Assembly (NCBI GenBank): GCA_963737705.1
Contig: CAVTTP010000006.1
Span: forward strand, 124,001 to 188,000
From: PALSA-607 sp963737705
Lineage (GTDB): Bacteria; Actinomycetota; Actinomycetes; Acidothermales; Acidothermaceae
Direction of reading: 5' to 3'
DNA: 64,000 bases
In this document: positions 8,673 to 18,090 of the stretch, one piece after another
Numbering within the stretch: position 1 is the first letter of the stretch
How the letters are laid out: each line of letters opens with the position of its first letter
Notes under the pieces: model-generated
What the model was told of the DNA's origin: nothing
Databases searched by the model: none
What the model saw: only the letters and a program-made list of their open reading frames with translations
Program-made: the position numbers and the translations under genes

Positions 8673-9649
8673 ACGAGCGCCCGAGCCAAGGTGGCATCGG
8701 TGACCAGACTGTTCACGTGCCCACTAAGGATCACCGACCGCAGCGCCGCCAGTTTCGTCGGGCCGCCGGCGACCGCAATCACGTCGTCGATTGCCTTCAG
8801 CTGCGTGCTGTTGATCGAGATGCACCGGTCGGTGAAGTCCTGCGCAACCGTGTTGCCCTCCGCATCCAGCAGCGTGGCGCAAATCTCGGCGGTGACGCCG
8901 CGACGGAGCAGCGCCGTCCGCTCTTTCGCTGGCAATGCGTCATAGAGCTGGGACGACGGAGGGTTCCACGAGCCGACCGCGACGACCGCTTTAGTGACAG
9001 TGGGAAAACGGCGGTGCGCCTCGGCGACCTCGGGCTGCCGGCGCAGCATCGCCGCTGTCGCGGCGTCGGGCAAGACCTGCGGGATGTACATCGGAAACGC
9101 CGGCCCGCCGTTGCGCGCCGAAATCTGGCGCACGAGCTCGACGCTGTTCTCCTCCGCATTGACGCCCAGCAGTGCACCGGTCAGTTGAACGACCGGGCAG
9201 CAGGCTAAGGAATCCATCGTTTGGGCCATGATCGTCAGAGTTCGTCCGTAACCAACCCCGAGCACGTCGTTCTCGGTGACGAGCTCGGAGACCAGCGCGG
9301 TGGCGGTTCGCGCGAGCGCCGTCCGCAAGTGCACCTCGGTCGCCTCGCCGGTCTCGACGGCGACGACGTGTCGCAGGTCGTAGGCCCGCCGAAGCTGCTC
9401 GGACAGCGCGTAGTCGATGTTGTCCGGAGCAGAGATCTCGATGCGGACCAGCCCAGACTCCCTCGCCTGCTCGAGGATCCGCGCAACCTTGAAGCGATTG
9501 ATGCCTAGTTCGTCGGCGATCTCGCTTTTCGACTTCGATTCCAGGAAGTAAAGCCTGGCCACGGTTGCGGCTCGCACCAACTGAGCCGGCCGCAGCCGGG
9601 CGGGTTCTTCGGGCGGCAACTCACGTCCTCCACGTAACGAGTTGGCCAC
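8651..9649 (-). CDS. SorC/DeoR-type sugar-responsive transcriptional regulator
   Basis: This 332-residue protein has an N-terminal helix-turn-helix, KSEIADELGINRFKVARIL (about 40-60), followed by the SorC sugar-phosphate-binding domain with GVGYGRTL, a glycine-rich VVQLTGAL segment and a C-terminal VIAVAGGPTKLAALRSVILSG. Proteins of this family are tetrameric regulators that respond to phosphorylated sugars. It starts at GTG 9649, divergent from the ABC sugar-binding protein. The gap holds several TGAGCA-type palindromes that are good operator candidates. It probably heads an operon with the chemoreceptor and the GH63 gene. Confidence 0.92.
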   Translation of the reverse strand: MANSLRGGRELPPEEPARLRPAQLVRAATVARLYFLESKSKSEIADELGINRFKVARILEQARESGLVRIEISAPDNIDYALSEQLRRAYDLRHVVAVETGEATEVHLRTALARTATALVSELVTENDVLGVGYGRTLTIMAQTMDSLACCPVVQLTGALLGVNAEENSVELVRQISARNGGPAFPMYIPQVLPDAATAAMLRRQPEVAEAHRRFPTVTKAVVAVGSWNPPSSQLYDALPAKERTALLRRGVTAEICATLLDAEGNTVAQDFTDRCISINSTQLKAIDDVIAVAGGPTKLAALRSVILSGHVNSLVTDATLARALVAQRASS

Positions 9650-9695
9650 AAGAGTGGCACACGGTCTTGACGTAATCGAAAGTCCACGGTGAACT

Positions 9696-9735
9696 TGAGC
9701 CGCTCAGGGGAGCATACTACATGCTCATTTGAGCA
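9696..9735. promoter_or_regulatory. Cluster of TGAGC/GCTCA palindromes, candidate SorC operators
   Basis: Three overlapping inverted repeats lie between sorC and the importer operon: TGAGC-C-GCTCA (9696-9706), GAGCAT-5-ATGCTC (9710-9726) and TGCTCA-TT-TGAGCA (9722-9735). A possible -10 hexamer CATACT (9713-9718) lies inside the cluster. Autoregulation plus control of the importer is inferred. Confidence 0.65.
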
Positions 9736-9793
9736 CAGGTCAGTCGGGATCGCCATCGCTGACCGCACACGGGCATTAACCGAGGAGGAACCA

Positions 9794-11323
9794 GTGCAGG
9801 TCCGTCCACTAAGGCATCGCGGGGCGTTGATGCCCCTGATCGCGATCGTCTCCGTAGGCTCGATCGCTTTGTCGGCGTGCAGTTCGAGTAAGCCGAAGGC
9901 AGCATCGACGACTGCTCCTGCGGCTTCGACTGCCGCGCCCGCTGCGACCACAGCAAGCGCGCCGTCTACCGCAGCATCCGCACCAGCGGCGTCAACAGCG
10001 GCGTCGGCTTCGGCGCCGGTAGCTGCATCGTCCGGCGCCGCATCTGGTGCCACGTACACGGGGCCGCCGGTGACAATCACGGTCGCCGTGACGGCGAACC
10101 CGTTGATGACGACGATCGAGAAGCTGACACCAGCTGGATTCCAGGCCAGCCACCCCAACATCAAGGTGAAGTTCGTTACGTACGACGAGAACACTGAGCG
10201 CGCCAACGTCGAGAAGGACGTCGCGGCGGGCGGTGGTCAGTACGACGTCGTGATGATCGGCCCGAACGACATTGCGTCGTGGGCGAAGAACGGCTGGATC
10301 AAGGACCTCACGTCAGACGCAGCGAGCGACCCGAGCTACGACGTCGGCGACCTGCTCAAGCCGATCAGTGATGCCCTCTCATCGGGCGGCAAGCTCTACG
10401 CCGTTCCGTTCTACGGCGAGTCGTCGTTCATGATGTACAACAAGAAGATGTTCGCCGATGCCGGCGTCACGATGCCCGCAAACCCGACGTGGGCCCAGAT
10501 CGCAACATTGGCAGACAAGTTGAACAACCCGTCCAAGGGCGTCGCCGGCATCTGCCTTCGCGGTCTGACCGGTTGGGGCGACAACCTCGCCGCACTCGAC
10601 ACCGTGGTGAACACGATGGGTGGTCAGTGGTTCGACACCAGCTGGAATGCGCACCTGACCGACCCGGCATTCGAAGCTGCAGTGAACTTCTACGTCAACC
10701 TGATCAAGAAGGACGGCGAGAAGGGCGCGGGTAACGACAGCTTCAACGAGTGCCTGAACATCCTCGAGCAGGGCAAGGCAGCGATGTGGTACGACGCGAC
10801 TGTCGCGGCAGCCACCGTCGATGCACCAGGTAGCCCGATCCAGGGCAACGTGGGATTTGCACCTGCACCGGTCGACAAGACCGCGGCGTCAGGCTGGTTG
10901 TGGAGCTGGGCGCTCGCACTCGAAGGATCGTCGAAGAACCAGCAGGCAGCGTGGGCGTTCATGGACTGGGCAACGTCGAAGTCGTACATCGCCTACGACG
11001 CGGCACAGAACGGTTGGGCGGCAGTTCCCCCCGGGACCCGCACGTCGACCTACCAGAACCCCAGCTACCAGGCCGCCGCGAAGGACTTCGCTGCACTGAC
11101 GTTGAGCCAGATCAACTCGGTTAACGTCACGCAGCCTGGCGTGGCACCGCAGCCGGTCCCCGGCGTGCAGTACGTCGGTATCCCGGAGTTCGAGGACTTC
11201 GGCCAGAAGGTGTCCGCTGAAATCACAGCGGCAATCGACGGCCAGGAGTCGGTGTCTACCGCGCTCCAGAAGAGTCAATCGATCGCGCAGCAAGCGGTCA
11301 TCGCCGCTGGTTACAAGAAGTAA
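9794..11323 (+). CDS. ABC transporter sugar-binding lipoprotein
   Basis: This is a family 1 extracellular solute-binding protein of 509 residues. I placed the start at GTG 9794 because GAGGAGGAA lies just upstream, and the protein then begins with a lipoprotein signal ending LSAC at about residue 29. An A/S/P-rich spacer of about 70 residues follows, then the mature fold with MTTIEKLTPAGFQ, YDVVMIGPND, YAVPFYGESSFMMYNKKMF and a C-terminal segment typical of maltose/polyol-binding proteins. It delivers a sugar or polyol to the two permeases downstream. Starting at 9689 would add 35 residues ahead of the signal peptide and is unlikely. Confidence 0.93.
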   Translation: MQVRPLRHRGALMPLIAIVSVGSIALSACSSSKPKAASTTAPAASTAAPAATTASAPSTAASAPAASTAASASAPVAASSGAASGATYTGPPVTITVAVTANPLMTTIEKLTPAGFQASHPNIKVKFVTYDENTERANVEKDVAAGGGQYDVVMIGPNDIASWAKNGWIKDLTSDAASDPSYDVGDLLKPISDALSSGGKLYAVPFYGESSFMMYNKKMFADAGVTMPANPTWAQIATLADKLNNPSKGVAGICLRGLTGWGDNLAALDTVVNTMGGQWFDTSWNAHLTDPAFEAAVNFYVNLIKKDGEKGAGNDSFNECLNILEQGKAAMWYDATVAAATVDAPGSPIQGNVGFAPAPVDKTAASGWLWSWALALEGSSKNQQAAWAFMDWATSKSYIAYDAAQNGWAAVPPGTRTSTYQNPSYQAAAKDFAALTLSQINSVNVTQPGVAPQPVPGVQYVGIPEFEDFGQKVSAEITAAIDGQESVSTALQKSQSIAQQAVIAAGYKK

Positions 11324-11346
11324 GAACGGCTCGAAGGAGTAGCGGT

Positions 11347-11386
11347 GCGCGCACGTCGGCGGCGATTCGACCGCCGACGTGCGCGC
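11347..11386 (+). other. Intercistronic 16-bp perfect hairpin between binding protein and permease
   Basis: The arms 11347-11362 and 11371-11386 are perfectly complementary over 16 GC-rich pairs with an 8-base loop, and no T-run follows. Such hairpins after the binding-protein gene usually stabilise its transcript or reduce downstream expression, giving excess binding protein. The operon role is inferred. Confidence 0.8.
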
Positions 11387-11425
11387 CACAAATAGCGTGA
11401 ACAGTCGGAGCGGAAGGACGAGGCA

Positions 11426-12367
11426 TTGGTTGCATTAAGCGACCCGGTGACCGTTACTCGCGAGCGTCGAACCCTGCGGCCCAGAACCGAAAGCTGGGTT
11501 CGCCGCTTCCCACTCGTCCCGGCTCTCGTGTTCACGGTCGTGGTGACACAGATTCCGTTCCTGCTGACGCTTTGGTACAGCCTGCAGAAGTACAACCTGA
11601 ACTATCCGCACCGGCCACGGCAATTCCCGACGCTGGCCAACTACCGACTCATCTTCAAGGACCCGACGTTTCGCATCGCCGCAGAGAACACGGTGCTGCT
11701 CACCGTCGTCCCGGTCATCTTGTCCATCGTCTTCGGCGTCGGCATCGCCGTCCTGCTCAACCGCCATGTCTTCGGGCGCGGCTTTCTGCGCACGTTGATC
11801 GTCAGCCCGTTCCTGGTGATGTCGACAGCTGCAGCGCTGGTCTGGAAGTTCACCATTCTCGACACAACGTTCGGCGTGCTGAACTTCTTCTTGAAACCGT
11901 TCGGTGTGGGCCAGGTGAACTGGATCGGCGTCCATTCGCAGGCGACGATCATCACCTTCCTCACCTGGCAATGGACGCCGTTCATGGTCCTGCTCGCGCT
12001 CGCGGGCTTGCAGAGTCAAGGCGACGATCAACTCGAGGCGGCGCGCGTCGATGGCGCGGGCAGTTGGCGAATCTTCCGCGCGTTGACGATTCCGCACCTG
12101 CGGCCTTACATCGAGCTCGGGGTGCTGCTCGGATCCATCTACATCGTGCAGGCGTTCGACTCGATCTACATCATCACCGCCGGCGGTCCTTCAACCGACA
12201 CGACAAACCTGCCGTACTACATCTACCAAGTGGCGTTCCAGGCCTATGACATTGGCCGCGCCTCTGCGATGGCCGTGGTCGTGGTTATTGCGACGATCCT
12301 GATCGCCACGCTCGCATTGCGCATGATCTCGAGTCTGTTCAGCGACGAAGGGATGCGTGGGCGATGA
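11426..12367 (+). CDS. ABC sugar transporter permease (MalF-like)
   Basis: This 313-residue inner-membrane permease has six hydrophobic segments and the EAA cytoplasmic loop EAARVDGAGSWRIFRALTIP, which docks the ATPase. It starts at TTG 11426 with GGAAGGACGAGG a few bases upstream. It overlaps the second permease by 4 bp (ATGA), so the pair is translationally coupled. No ATPase gene follows; many actinobacteria use one shared MsiK-type ATPase for several CUT1 importers, which would explain this. Confidence 0.93.
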   Translation: MVALSDPVTVTRERRTLRPRTESWVRRFPLVPALVFTVVVTQIPFLLTLWYSLQKYNLNYPHRPRQFPTLANYRLIFKDPTFRIAAENTVLLTVVPVILSIVFGVGIAVLLNRHVFGRGFLRTLIVSPFLVMSTAAALVWKFTILDTTFGVLNFFLKPFGVGQVNWIGVHSQATIITFLTWQWTPFMVLLALAGLQSQGDDQLEAARVDGAGSWRIFRALTIPHLRPYIELGVLLGSIYIVQAFDSIYIITAGGPSTDTTNLPYYIYQVAFQAYDIGRASAMAVVVVIATILIATLALRMISSLFSDEGMRGR

Positions 12368-13221
12368 GCTCGATCACACTCGCCGGTCAGCAGACAAAGC
12401 CACTCACTCGGCTGCTGCTGGGTGCACTGACGTGGATCATCGTGCTGCTGTTCTTCTTCCCCGTCTTCTGGATGGCGCTGACGGGTTTCAAGACCGAAGC
12501 GACTGCGGACACCAGCACACCGCACTTCATCTTCAAACCAACGCTGAACGAGTACAAAGCGGTCTGGAAGGGGGCCGGAGGCACGACGGGGCTCCGGCCC
12601 TACCTTGAGCACTCCATCGGGATCACGGTGATATCGACCGTCATCGTCTTGTTACTAGCGCTCCCAGCGGCCTACGCACTGTCGATCAGGCCGGTTCGCA
12701 AATGGCGCGACGTGCTGTTCTTCTTCATCTCGACGAAAATGCTTCCTATCGTCGGCGCGATCATCCCGTTGTATGTCATCGCGCGCGATCTGCACGTGCT
12801 CGACCACCAACGGCTGCTCGTCGTTCTCTACACAGCACTGAATCTGCCAATCGCGGTATGGATGCTGCGCTCGTTCCTTCTCGAAGTACCAGCCGAGGTG
12901 ATCGAGGCCTCTCGCGTCGACGGCGCGGGGATACTGCTCCAACTGCGATCGGTGATTCTGCCCATCATCAGCCCGGGAGTGGCAGCAACGTCACTGATCT
13001 GCTTCATCTTCGCCTGGAACGAATTCTTTCTCGCAGTCAACCTCACGACGATCAAAGGCGCGACAGTGCCGATCTACCTCGTCGGTTTCGTTCAACCAGA
13101 AGGGCCGTTCCTCGCCCACCTGTCGGCCGCAGCAACGGTGGCCTGTCTCCCTGTTCTGCTCGCCGGATGGGCCGCCCAAGACAAGCTCGTCCGAGGGCTG
13201 TCGATGGGCGCGGTCAAGTAG
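12364..13221 (+). CDS. ABC sugar transporter permease (MalG-like)
   Basis: This 285-residue second permease of the importer has about six membrane spans. The EAA loop EASRVDGAGILLQLRSVILP sits at about 180-200, and the N-terminal FFPVFWMALTGFKTE segment is typical of the MalG family. Its ATG lies inside the upstream stop (ATGA). It is followed 31 bp later by a zinc dehydrogenase in the same direction, probably in the same transcript. Confidence 0.93.
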   Translation: MSSITLAGQQTKPLTRLLLGALTWIIVLLFFFPVFWMALTGFKTEATADTSTPHFIFKPTLNEYKAVWKGAGGTTGLRPYLEHSIGITVISTVIVLLLALPAAYALSIRPVRKWRDVLFFFISTKMLPIVGAIIPLYVIARDLHVLDHQRLLVVLYTALNLPIAVWMLRSFLLEVPAEVIEASRVDGAGILLQLRSVILPIISPGVAATSLICFIFAWNEFFLAVNLTTIKGATVPIYLVGFVQPEGPFLAHLSAAATVACLPVLLAGWAAQDKLVRGLSMGAVK

Positions 13222-13252
13222 TGATCATTGCAATCGCAAAGGTGGTGGGCAC

Positions 13253-14242
13253 GTGCAAGCGGTAGTGATCAAAGCGCCACACGAGGTCGAGGTTATGACG
13301 GTCGATGACCCGACGCCCGGACCTCGTGAGGTCATCATCGATGTTGCTGCGTGCGGCATCTGCGGTACCGACTTGCACATCCTCGAGGGCGAGTTCGCGC
13401 CCACCCTGCCGATCATTCCGGGCCACGAGTTCGCCGGCACGGTCGTCGGCATCGGATCCGACGTGACCGAGCTAGCAGTTGGTGCTCGCGTCGGAGTGGA
13501 CCCATCGCTGTATTGCTTTGAATGCCACTACTGCCGTCTCGGCAAGAACAACCTGTGTGAGCGATGGAACGCGATCGGCGTGAGCGTGCCAGGCGGTGCG
13601 GCCGAGTACGCGATCGCCCCTGTCTCCAACTGCGTCCTGCTTCCCGATTCGATGCGGCTCGAAGACGCCGCCCTCATCGAGCCACTCTCGTGCGCGGTTC
13701 GCGGCTACGACGTGCTCAAGTCGCAACTCGGCTCGCACGTCCTCATCTATGGCTCGGGCACGATGGGCCTGATGATGCTCGAGCTCGCAAAGCGAACGGG
13801 CGCTGCATCTGTCGACATCGTCGACATCAACCCCGACAGGCTGACGACTGCGGTGGCACTTGGAGTCTCGAGGACCGCGAGTTCTGCCGACGAGCTCGAC
13901 CAGGCGCGCGGCTGGGAGCTGGTGATCGACGCGACAGGCGCGGCTGCCGCAATTCAAGACGGGTTGTCGAGAGTGTCGCCTGGGGGCACATTCCTGCAAT
14001 TCGGGGTCTCGGCATACTCGGCCCGCGTGACGATCGAGCCGTACCGCATCTACAACAAAGAGATCACCATCACGGGTTCGATGGCGGTCTTGCACAGCTT
14101 CGAACGTGCCGCCGATCTCTTCGCGACGGGCATCTTGGACCCAGACATCTTCATCAGCCACCGGCTCCCCTTGAGCGACTACGTCGAAGCTCTTGGCCTG
14201 TTCCAGCGCGGTGTCGGACGCAAGATTCAGGTCCTTCCGTAG
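13253..14242 (+). CDS. Zinc-dependent alcohol/polyol dehydrogenase
   Basis: This 329-residue MDR enzyme starts at GTG 13253. Catalytic zinc ligands are C37 (CGICGTD) and H58-E59 (GHEF); structural zinc cysteines are C88, C91, C94 and C102; the cofactor motif is IYGSGTMGLMMLEL. This pattern is common in sorbitol, arabinitol and xylitol dehydrogenases. Placement directly after a sugar/polyol importer suggests it oxidises the imported polyol, with NAD as the likely acceptor. It is related to, but clearly different from, the enzyme at 2027-3040. Confidence 0.88.
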   Translation: MQAVVIKAPHEVEVMTVDDPTPGPREVIIDVAACGICGTDLHILEGEFAPTLPIIPGHEFAGTVVGIGSDVTELAVGARVGVDPSLYCFECHYCRLGKNNLCERWNAIGVSVPGGAAEYAIAPVSNCVLLPDSMRLEDAALIEPLSCAVRGYDVLKSQLGSHVLIYGSGTMGLMMLELAKRTGAASVDIVDINPDRLTTAVALGVSRTASSADELDQARGWELVIDATGAAAAIQDGLSRVSPGGTFLQFGVSAYSARVTIEPYRIYNKEITITGSMAVLHSFERAADLFATGILDPDIFISHRLPLSDYVEALGLFQRGVGRKIQVLP

Positions 14243-14279
14243 CCTTCACGCGTCCGCATCCGCTGCATATCCTGTACGG

Positions 14280-15275
14280 ATGAAGCGACGGATGCCGTCC
14301 ATCGTCTATAGCGTGGATGCAGGCGGCTCCGGCACCGTGGTAGCCGTGTGGCGAGCCGGCGTCGTCGTCGACACATCCTTCTACCCGTCGATTGCGATCG
14401 CCTCGACCGGCACGACGGCCGCCTGCCAGTCGCTGTCGGACCTGCTTCGCGGGATTACCGAACACGTCGGTAAAGACGCGTGGGCTCTGGGCTGCATCGG
14501 CTCATCTTCGATGCCGGTCGCGGCGGAGGCTCCTGCGCCCAAGCCCTTGCTCGACGTCATCGCCGTGCACGCACCGCGGGGGCGAGTGGTCCTCGTCAAC
14601 GACGTTGTCCCGTTGCTGTGGTCGACGCCGCTCGCAGGTGTTGGCATCGTCATCTGCAGTGGCACTGGCAGCAGTGTGCTTGGCCGAAACGCCAACGGGG
14701 AGCAGACGAAGGTCGGCGGCCACGAGCACATCGTCTCCGATCAGGGCAGCGCTTACAGTCTCGCCCGCGAAGGGTTACGGGCCGCTGGCCGTTCCAATGA
14801 CGGCACCGGCCCGACAACGAAACTGCAGTCGCTTGCCGAGAGCTTTTTCGACCTGCCAATTCCGGCACTCGGCCGCTGGCTTGCCGAACTACCGCGACCC
14901 CGCACGACGATCGCCAGTTTTGCGCCGCAGGTTACGGCAGCTGCTGAATCCGGCGACCTTGTGGCGGCGGCCATCGTGCAGAGCGAGGCGCGCGCGCTCG
15001 TCGAAGCTGCGGTTGTGGGCGCCGCCCGACTGTCATTCCATACCCCGCCGCGTATCGGTCTCGCGGGCGGCGTTTTGCACAAGAGCGCGTACTACCGCAA
15101 GCTCGTCGAGGAGGAGTTAGCGCGCCAGGGACTTACCGACAAGAGTTACCGAAACGTGCATCTGATCAATGGGGCCCGAGCGGGAGCCGAATATGCGCAG
15201 CGGCTCGCGACGGGTTTGCTTGACGATCAACCAGTGCCATTGCCGGACGGCGCGGTGCTGGGCTCGCTGAACTAG
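14280..15275 (+). CDS. BadF/BadG/BcrA/BcrD-type ATPase, probable sugar kinase
   Basis: This protein of about 331 residues has the actin-like ATPase fold. The first phosphate loop is VYSVDAGGSGT, the second is ICSGTGSSVLG, and an adenosine-site glycine-rich segment is RIGLAGGVLHKS. The family includes N-acetylglucosamine kinase-like enzymes. In this operon it may phosphorylate the sugar that the SorC regulator senses as a sugar phosphate. I used ATG 14280; a longer reading from 14193 would overlap the upstream dehydrogenase by 50 bp and lacks family similarity. Confidence 0.8.
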   Translation: MKRRMPSIVYSVDAGGSGTVVAVWRAGVVVDTSFYPSIAIASTGTTAACQSLSDLLRGITEHVGKDAWALGCIGSSSMPVAAEAPAPKPLLDVIAVHAPRGRVVLVNDVVPLLWSTPLAGVGIVICSGTGSSVLGRNANGEQTKVGGHEHIVSDQGSAYSLAREGLRAAGRSNDGTGPTTKLQSLAESFFDLPIPALGRWLAELPRPRTTIASFAPQVTAAAESGDLVAAAIVQSEARALVEAAVVGAARLSFHTPPRIGLAGGVLHKSAYYRKLVEEELARQGLTDKSYRNVHLINGARAGAEYAQRLATGLLDDQPVPLPDGAVLGSLN

Positions 15276-15299
15276 TTGCTACCTGGAGAGTGAGCCGCC

Positions 15300-15884
15300 A
15301 TGACTGCAGCCGACCTTGTGCCGATCGACCCGGACGAACGGGCGACGGCGTACGCCACGCTCGTTCTGGCATTCGTCACTGACCCCGGTGTGCGCTGGCT
15401 CTATCCCGATGCGCATCAATACCTCACGCATTTCCCCCGATTCCTCGCAGCGTTCGGTGGTCGCGCGTTCGACGAAAAGACCGCGTGGAGATTTCGAGAC
15501 TTCTCCTCCGTTGCGTTGTGGCTGCCGCCAGGAGCAGAGCCCGACGGTGACGCGATAGTGGCCGTGCTGACCGACAGTGTGGCGAGCGACAAACATGAGG
15601 ACCTGTTCTCGGTCTTCGAGCAGATGGATGCCACTCATCCGACTTACCCGCACTGGTACTTGCCCTGGTTCGGCGTCGATCCCGCGTTACAGGGACAAGG
15701 CGTGGGGAGCGTGCTCATGACGCAGTGCCTCGCCATCGTCGACGAGGACAAGCTGCCCGCCTACCTCGAGACCCCGAACCCGCGCAACATCTCGTTTTAT
15801 GTACGCCACGGCTTCGAGGTGGTGGGAGCCACGCAGGCAGGCAGCGCGCCGGTGATCACGATGATGCTGCGTGCAGCTCGGTAG
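15300..15884 (+). CDS. GNAT family N-acetyltransferase
   Basis: This 194-residue protein has the acetyl-CoA pyrophosphate-binding loop GVDPALQGQGVGSVLM at about 120-136 and the C-terminal GNAT motif YLETPNPRNISFYVRHGFEVV. It starts at ATG 15300 after CTGGAGAGTGAG. It is 24 bp downstream of the BadF-type gene, so it may be the last gene of the sugar operon. The target is unknown. Confidence 0.9.
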   Translation: MTAADLVPIDPDERATAYATLVLAFVTDPGVRWLYPDAHQYLTHFPRFLAAFGGRAFDEKTAWRFRDFSSVALWLPPGAEPDGDAIVAVLTDSVASDKHEDLFSVFEQMDATHPTYPHWYLPWFGVDPALQGQGVGSVLMTQCLAIVDEDKLPAYLETPNPRNISFYVRHGFEVVGATQAGSAPVITMMLRAAR

Positions 15885-15934
15885 TGCGGCTCCCGGACTC
15901 GTCCGTCCGGCCGCGCCTGACGTACGGTGGCACG

Positions 15935-16207
15935 ATGAACACTTCGCCGGCTTCCGAGACCGCGACCTGGTCGAACATCGGTCCGGTGAAGCACGGCTAC
16001 CCGCCGCCGCGCCTCTCCGTTGGCGCGGTCACCACTGCCTATTGCGGAGCCGAGTTGATCGTCGAAGGTGAATGCTCCGACCGGCCGCCGCAGGACGCCT
16101 GCGCGATGTGCGCGCTGGCCTGGGAGAACAGCAAGAGGCCTGGACGCCGATGGGCTCGCGCTCTCGGTATCGGCCGAGGCATCCCACGTTCTCAAGATCC
16201 CGAATGA
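15935..16207 (+). CDS. Small cysteine-motif protein, unknown function
   Basis: This 90-residue protein begins MNTSPASETATW. The centre carries TTAYCGAELIVEG, then CSDRPPQDACAMCALAW, giving a possible zinc site of the form C-x(10)-C-x(8)-C-x(2)-C. The tail is basic. I recognise a general resemblance to small actinobacterial zinc-ribbon proteins but not a specific family. Its stop overlaps the ATG of the S9 peptidase by 4 bp (ATGA), which supports translation of both. Confidence 0.65.
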   Translation: MNTSPASETATWSNIGPVKHGYPPPRLSVGAVTTAYCGAELIVEGECSDRPPQDACAMCALAWENSKRPGRRWARALGIGRGIPRSQDPE

Positions 16208-18045
16208 CCCCTGTTTCCGACTCCTCGTCTGACACGCGATGGAAGGCACGTTTCCACGCCGCGCGCATGTCGCTGCCCGAGTGGGCGATGCTGCGTCCCG
16301 ACCATTGCGTCTTTGTCAGTAACGCCAGCGGCACGTTCGAGATCTACTCCTGGGACCGCACCACGGGGATAACCCAGCAGGTCACGAAGCGGGCGAACGG
16401 AACCACGCTCGGCACGATCGATCCAACCGGCGAGTGGATCTGGTGGTTCGACGACCGCGACGGCGACGAGTTCGGTGTCTGGCGCAAGATCCCCTTTGAT
16501 TACACCGTGGGTGATTACACCCTGCGCGGCGTCTCAGCTCCCGAGGCAGTGCCGGGACTGCCGCCGTCTTACTCCAGCGGACTGTCTCTAGGCCCCGATG
16601 GTCTCGCCATCGTCGGCCGCTCGACCGACGACGGCGCTGCTATCTACGCGGCGCAGCCTGGGCATGACGCGAGGCTGCTCTACTCGCATGCCCAGCATGC
16701 GAGCGTTCTCGCGCTCTCCCGCGATGGCACCCTCGTCGCGATCGAGCACAGCGAACACGGCGACGCTCGGCACCCGGCACTGCGAGTTCTCACGGTGGCG
16801 GACGGCGCTGCTGTGGCTGACCTCTACGACGGCCCTAACCGCGGTCTCGAGGGCGTCGCTTTCGCGCCCGTCGCCGCAGACTCGCGATTGATCTGCCGGC
16901 ACGAGCGCCTCGGTCGGTGGATGCCGTTCATGTGGGACGTTGCGACCGGCGCGGAGCAAGCCCTCGCGATCGACCTGCCAGGAGACGTGTCCGCACACTG
17001 GTTCGCCGACGCGTCTGCGCTCCTCGTCCTGCACGAATACGAGGCGCGCAGTTCGCTGTATCGCTACGACCTCGCGACAGAGTCACTGGAACCCATCGAC
17101 ATTCCCGCCGGAACCATCGCGGGAGCAACCGCGCGACCGGATGGTGTCGTTGAGTTCATGTGGTCGTCGGGCGCCGAGCCACCGGCAGTGCGCGACACGC
17201 AAGGACGCGTCGTGATCCGCCCACCCGGGCAGATCGCACCGGAATCCGTCCCCGTCTCAGATGCCTGGGTCGAAGGCCCGGGCGGACTGATTCATGCGCT
17301 GATCTCCAAACCCATCGACGCGGTCGTCATCGACGGTGCGCCCCCGCTGCCATCGCCGACGGTTTTCCTCGTACACGGCGGCCCAACCGCGCACGACACC
17401 GACGCGTTCTTCCCAGGGGTCGCTGCGTGGGTCGACTCGGGCTTCGTCGTCATCCGCGTGAACTACCGGGGCTCGACCGGCTACGGCTCGGTGTGGCGCG
17501 ACGCGATCGAACACCGCGTCGGACTCACCGAGCTCGAGGACCTCGTTGCGGTGCGCGATTGGGCGGTCCAGTCCGGGCTATCGGACCCCGCACGCATCGT
17601 GCTCGCTGGCGGATCATGGGGCGGCTTCCTCACGCTGCTCGGCGTCGGACTCACCCCCGACGCGTGGTCCGTCGGTGTCGCAGGAGTGCCAGTTGCCGAC
17701 TATGTCGCTGCTTACGAGGACGAAATGGAAGGCCTGCGCGCATTCGACCGCTCACTATTCGGCGGTACCCCCGACGAGGTGCCCGATCGTTATACGCAGT
17801 CGTCACCGATCACCTACGTGGACAACGTGAAAGCACCCGTGTTCATCTCTGCGGGCGCAAACGACCCACGGTGCCCGATCCGGCAGATCGAAAACTATCT
17901 AGAACGACTACGCGAGCGCGGAGCCGACTTCTCGGTCTACCGCTTCGACGCCGGCCACGGCTCACTCGTCGTCGACGAACGCATCCGCCAAACCGAAGCC
18001 CAACTCAACTTCGCCCGCACACACCTCGGAATGGATCAGCGATAG
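16204..18045 (+). CDS. S9 family prolyl oligopeptidase/acyl-peptide hydrolase
   Basis: This protein of about 613 residues has an N-terminal seven-bladed beta-propeller (about 1-370, repeated GxxIxWxxDRDGDE-like turns) and a C-terminal alpha/beta-hydrolase domain. The catalytic serine is S471 in AGGSWGGF; D554 in GANDPRC and H585 in AGHGSLV complete the triad. There is no signal peptide. ATG 16204 overlaps the upstream stop; the reading extends further 5' but lacks similarity there. It probably trims short peptides in the cytoplasm. Confidence 0.93.
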   Translation: MTPVSDSSSDTRWKARFHAARMSLPEWAMLRPDHCVFVSNASGTFEIYSWDRTTGITQQVTKRANGTTLGTIDPTGEWIWWFDDRDGDEFGVWRKIPFDYTVGDYTLRGVSAPEAVPGLPPSYSSGLSLGPDGLAIVGRSTDDGAAIYAAQPGHDARLLYSHAQHASVLALSRDGTLVAIEHSEHGDARHPALRVLTVADGAAVADLYDGPNRGLEGVAFAPVAADSRLICRHERLGRWMPFMWDVATGAEQALAIDLPGDVSAHWFADASALLVLHEYEARSSLYRYDLATESLEPIDIPAGTIAGATARPDGVVEFMWSSGAEPPAVRDTQGRVVIRPPGQIAPESVPVSDAWVEGPGGLIHALISKPIDAVVIDGAPPLPSPTVFLVHGGPTAHDTDAFFPGVAAWVDSGFVVIRVNYRGSTGYGSVWRDAIEHRVGLTELEDLVAVRDWAVQSGLSDPARIVLAGGSWGGFLTLLGVGLTPDAWSVGVAGVPVADYVAAYEDEMEGLRAFDRSLFGGTPDEVPDRYTQSSPITYVDNVKAPVFISAGANDPRCPIRQIENYLERLRERGADFSVYRFDAGHGSLVVDERIRQTEAQLNFARTHLGMDQR

Positions 18046-18090
18046 CGATCCACGGCGTCGGCCGACCGTTCGAGGAACTCTCCCATCGAT

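Noticed and set aside
12702..13265. Plus-strand frame inside the second permease
   Set aside because: Arg-rich shadow of the permease in another frame, no motif and no ribosome-binding site.
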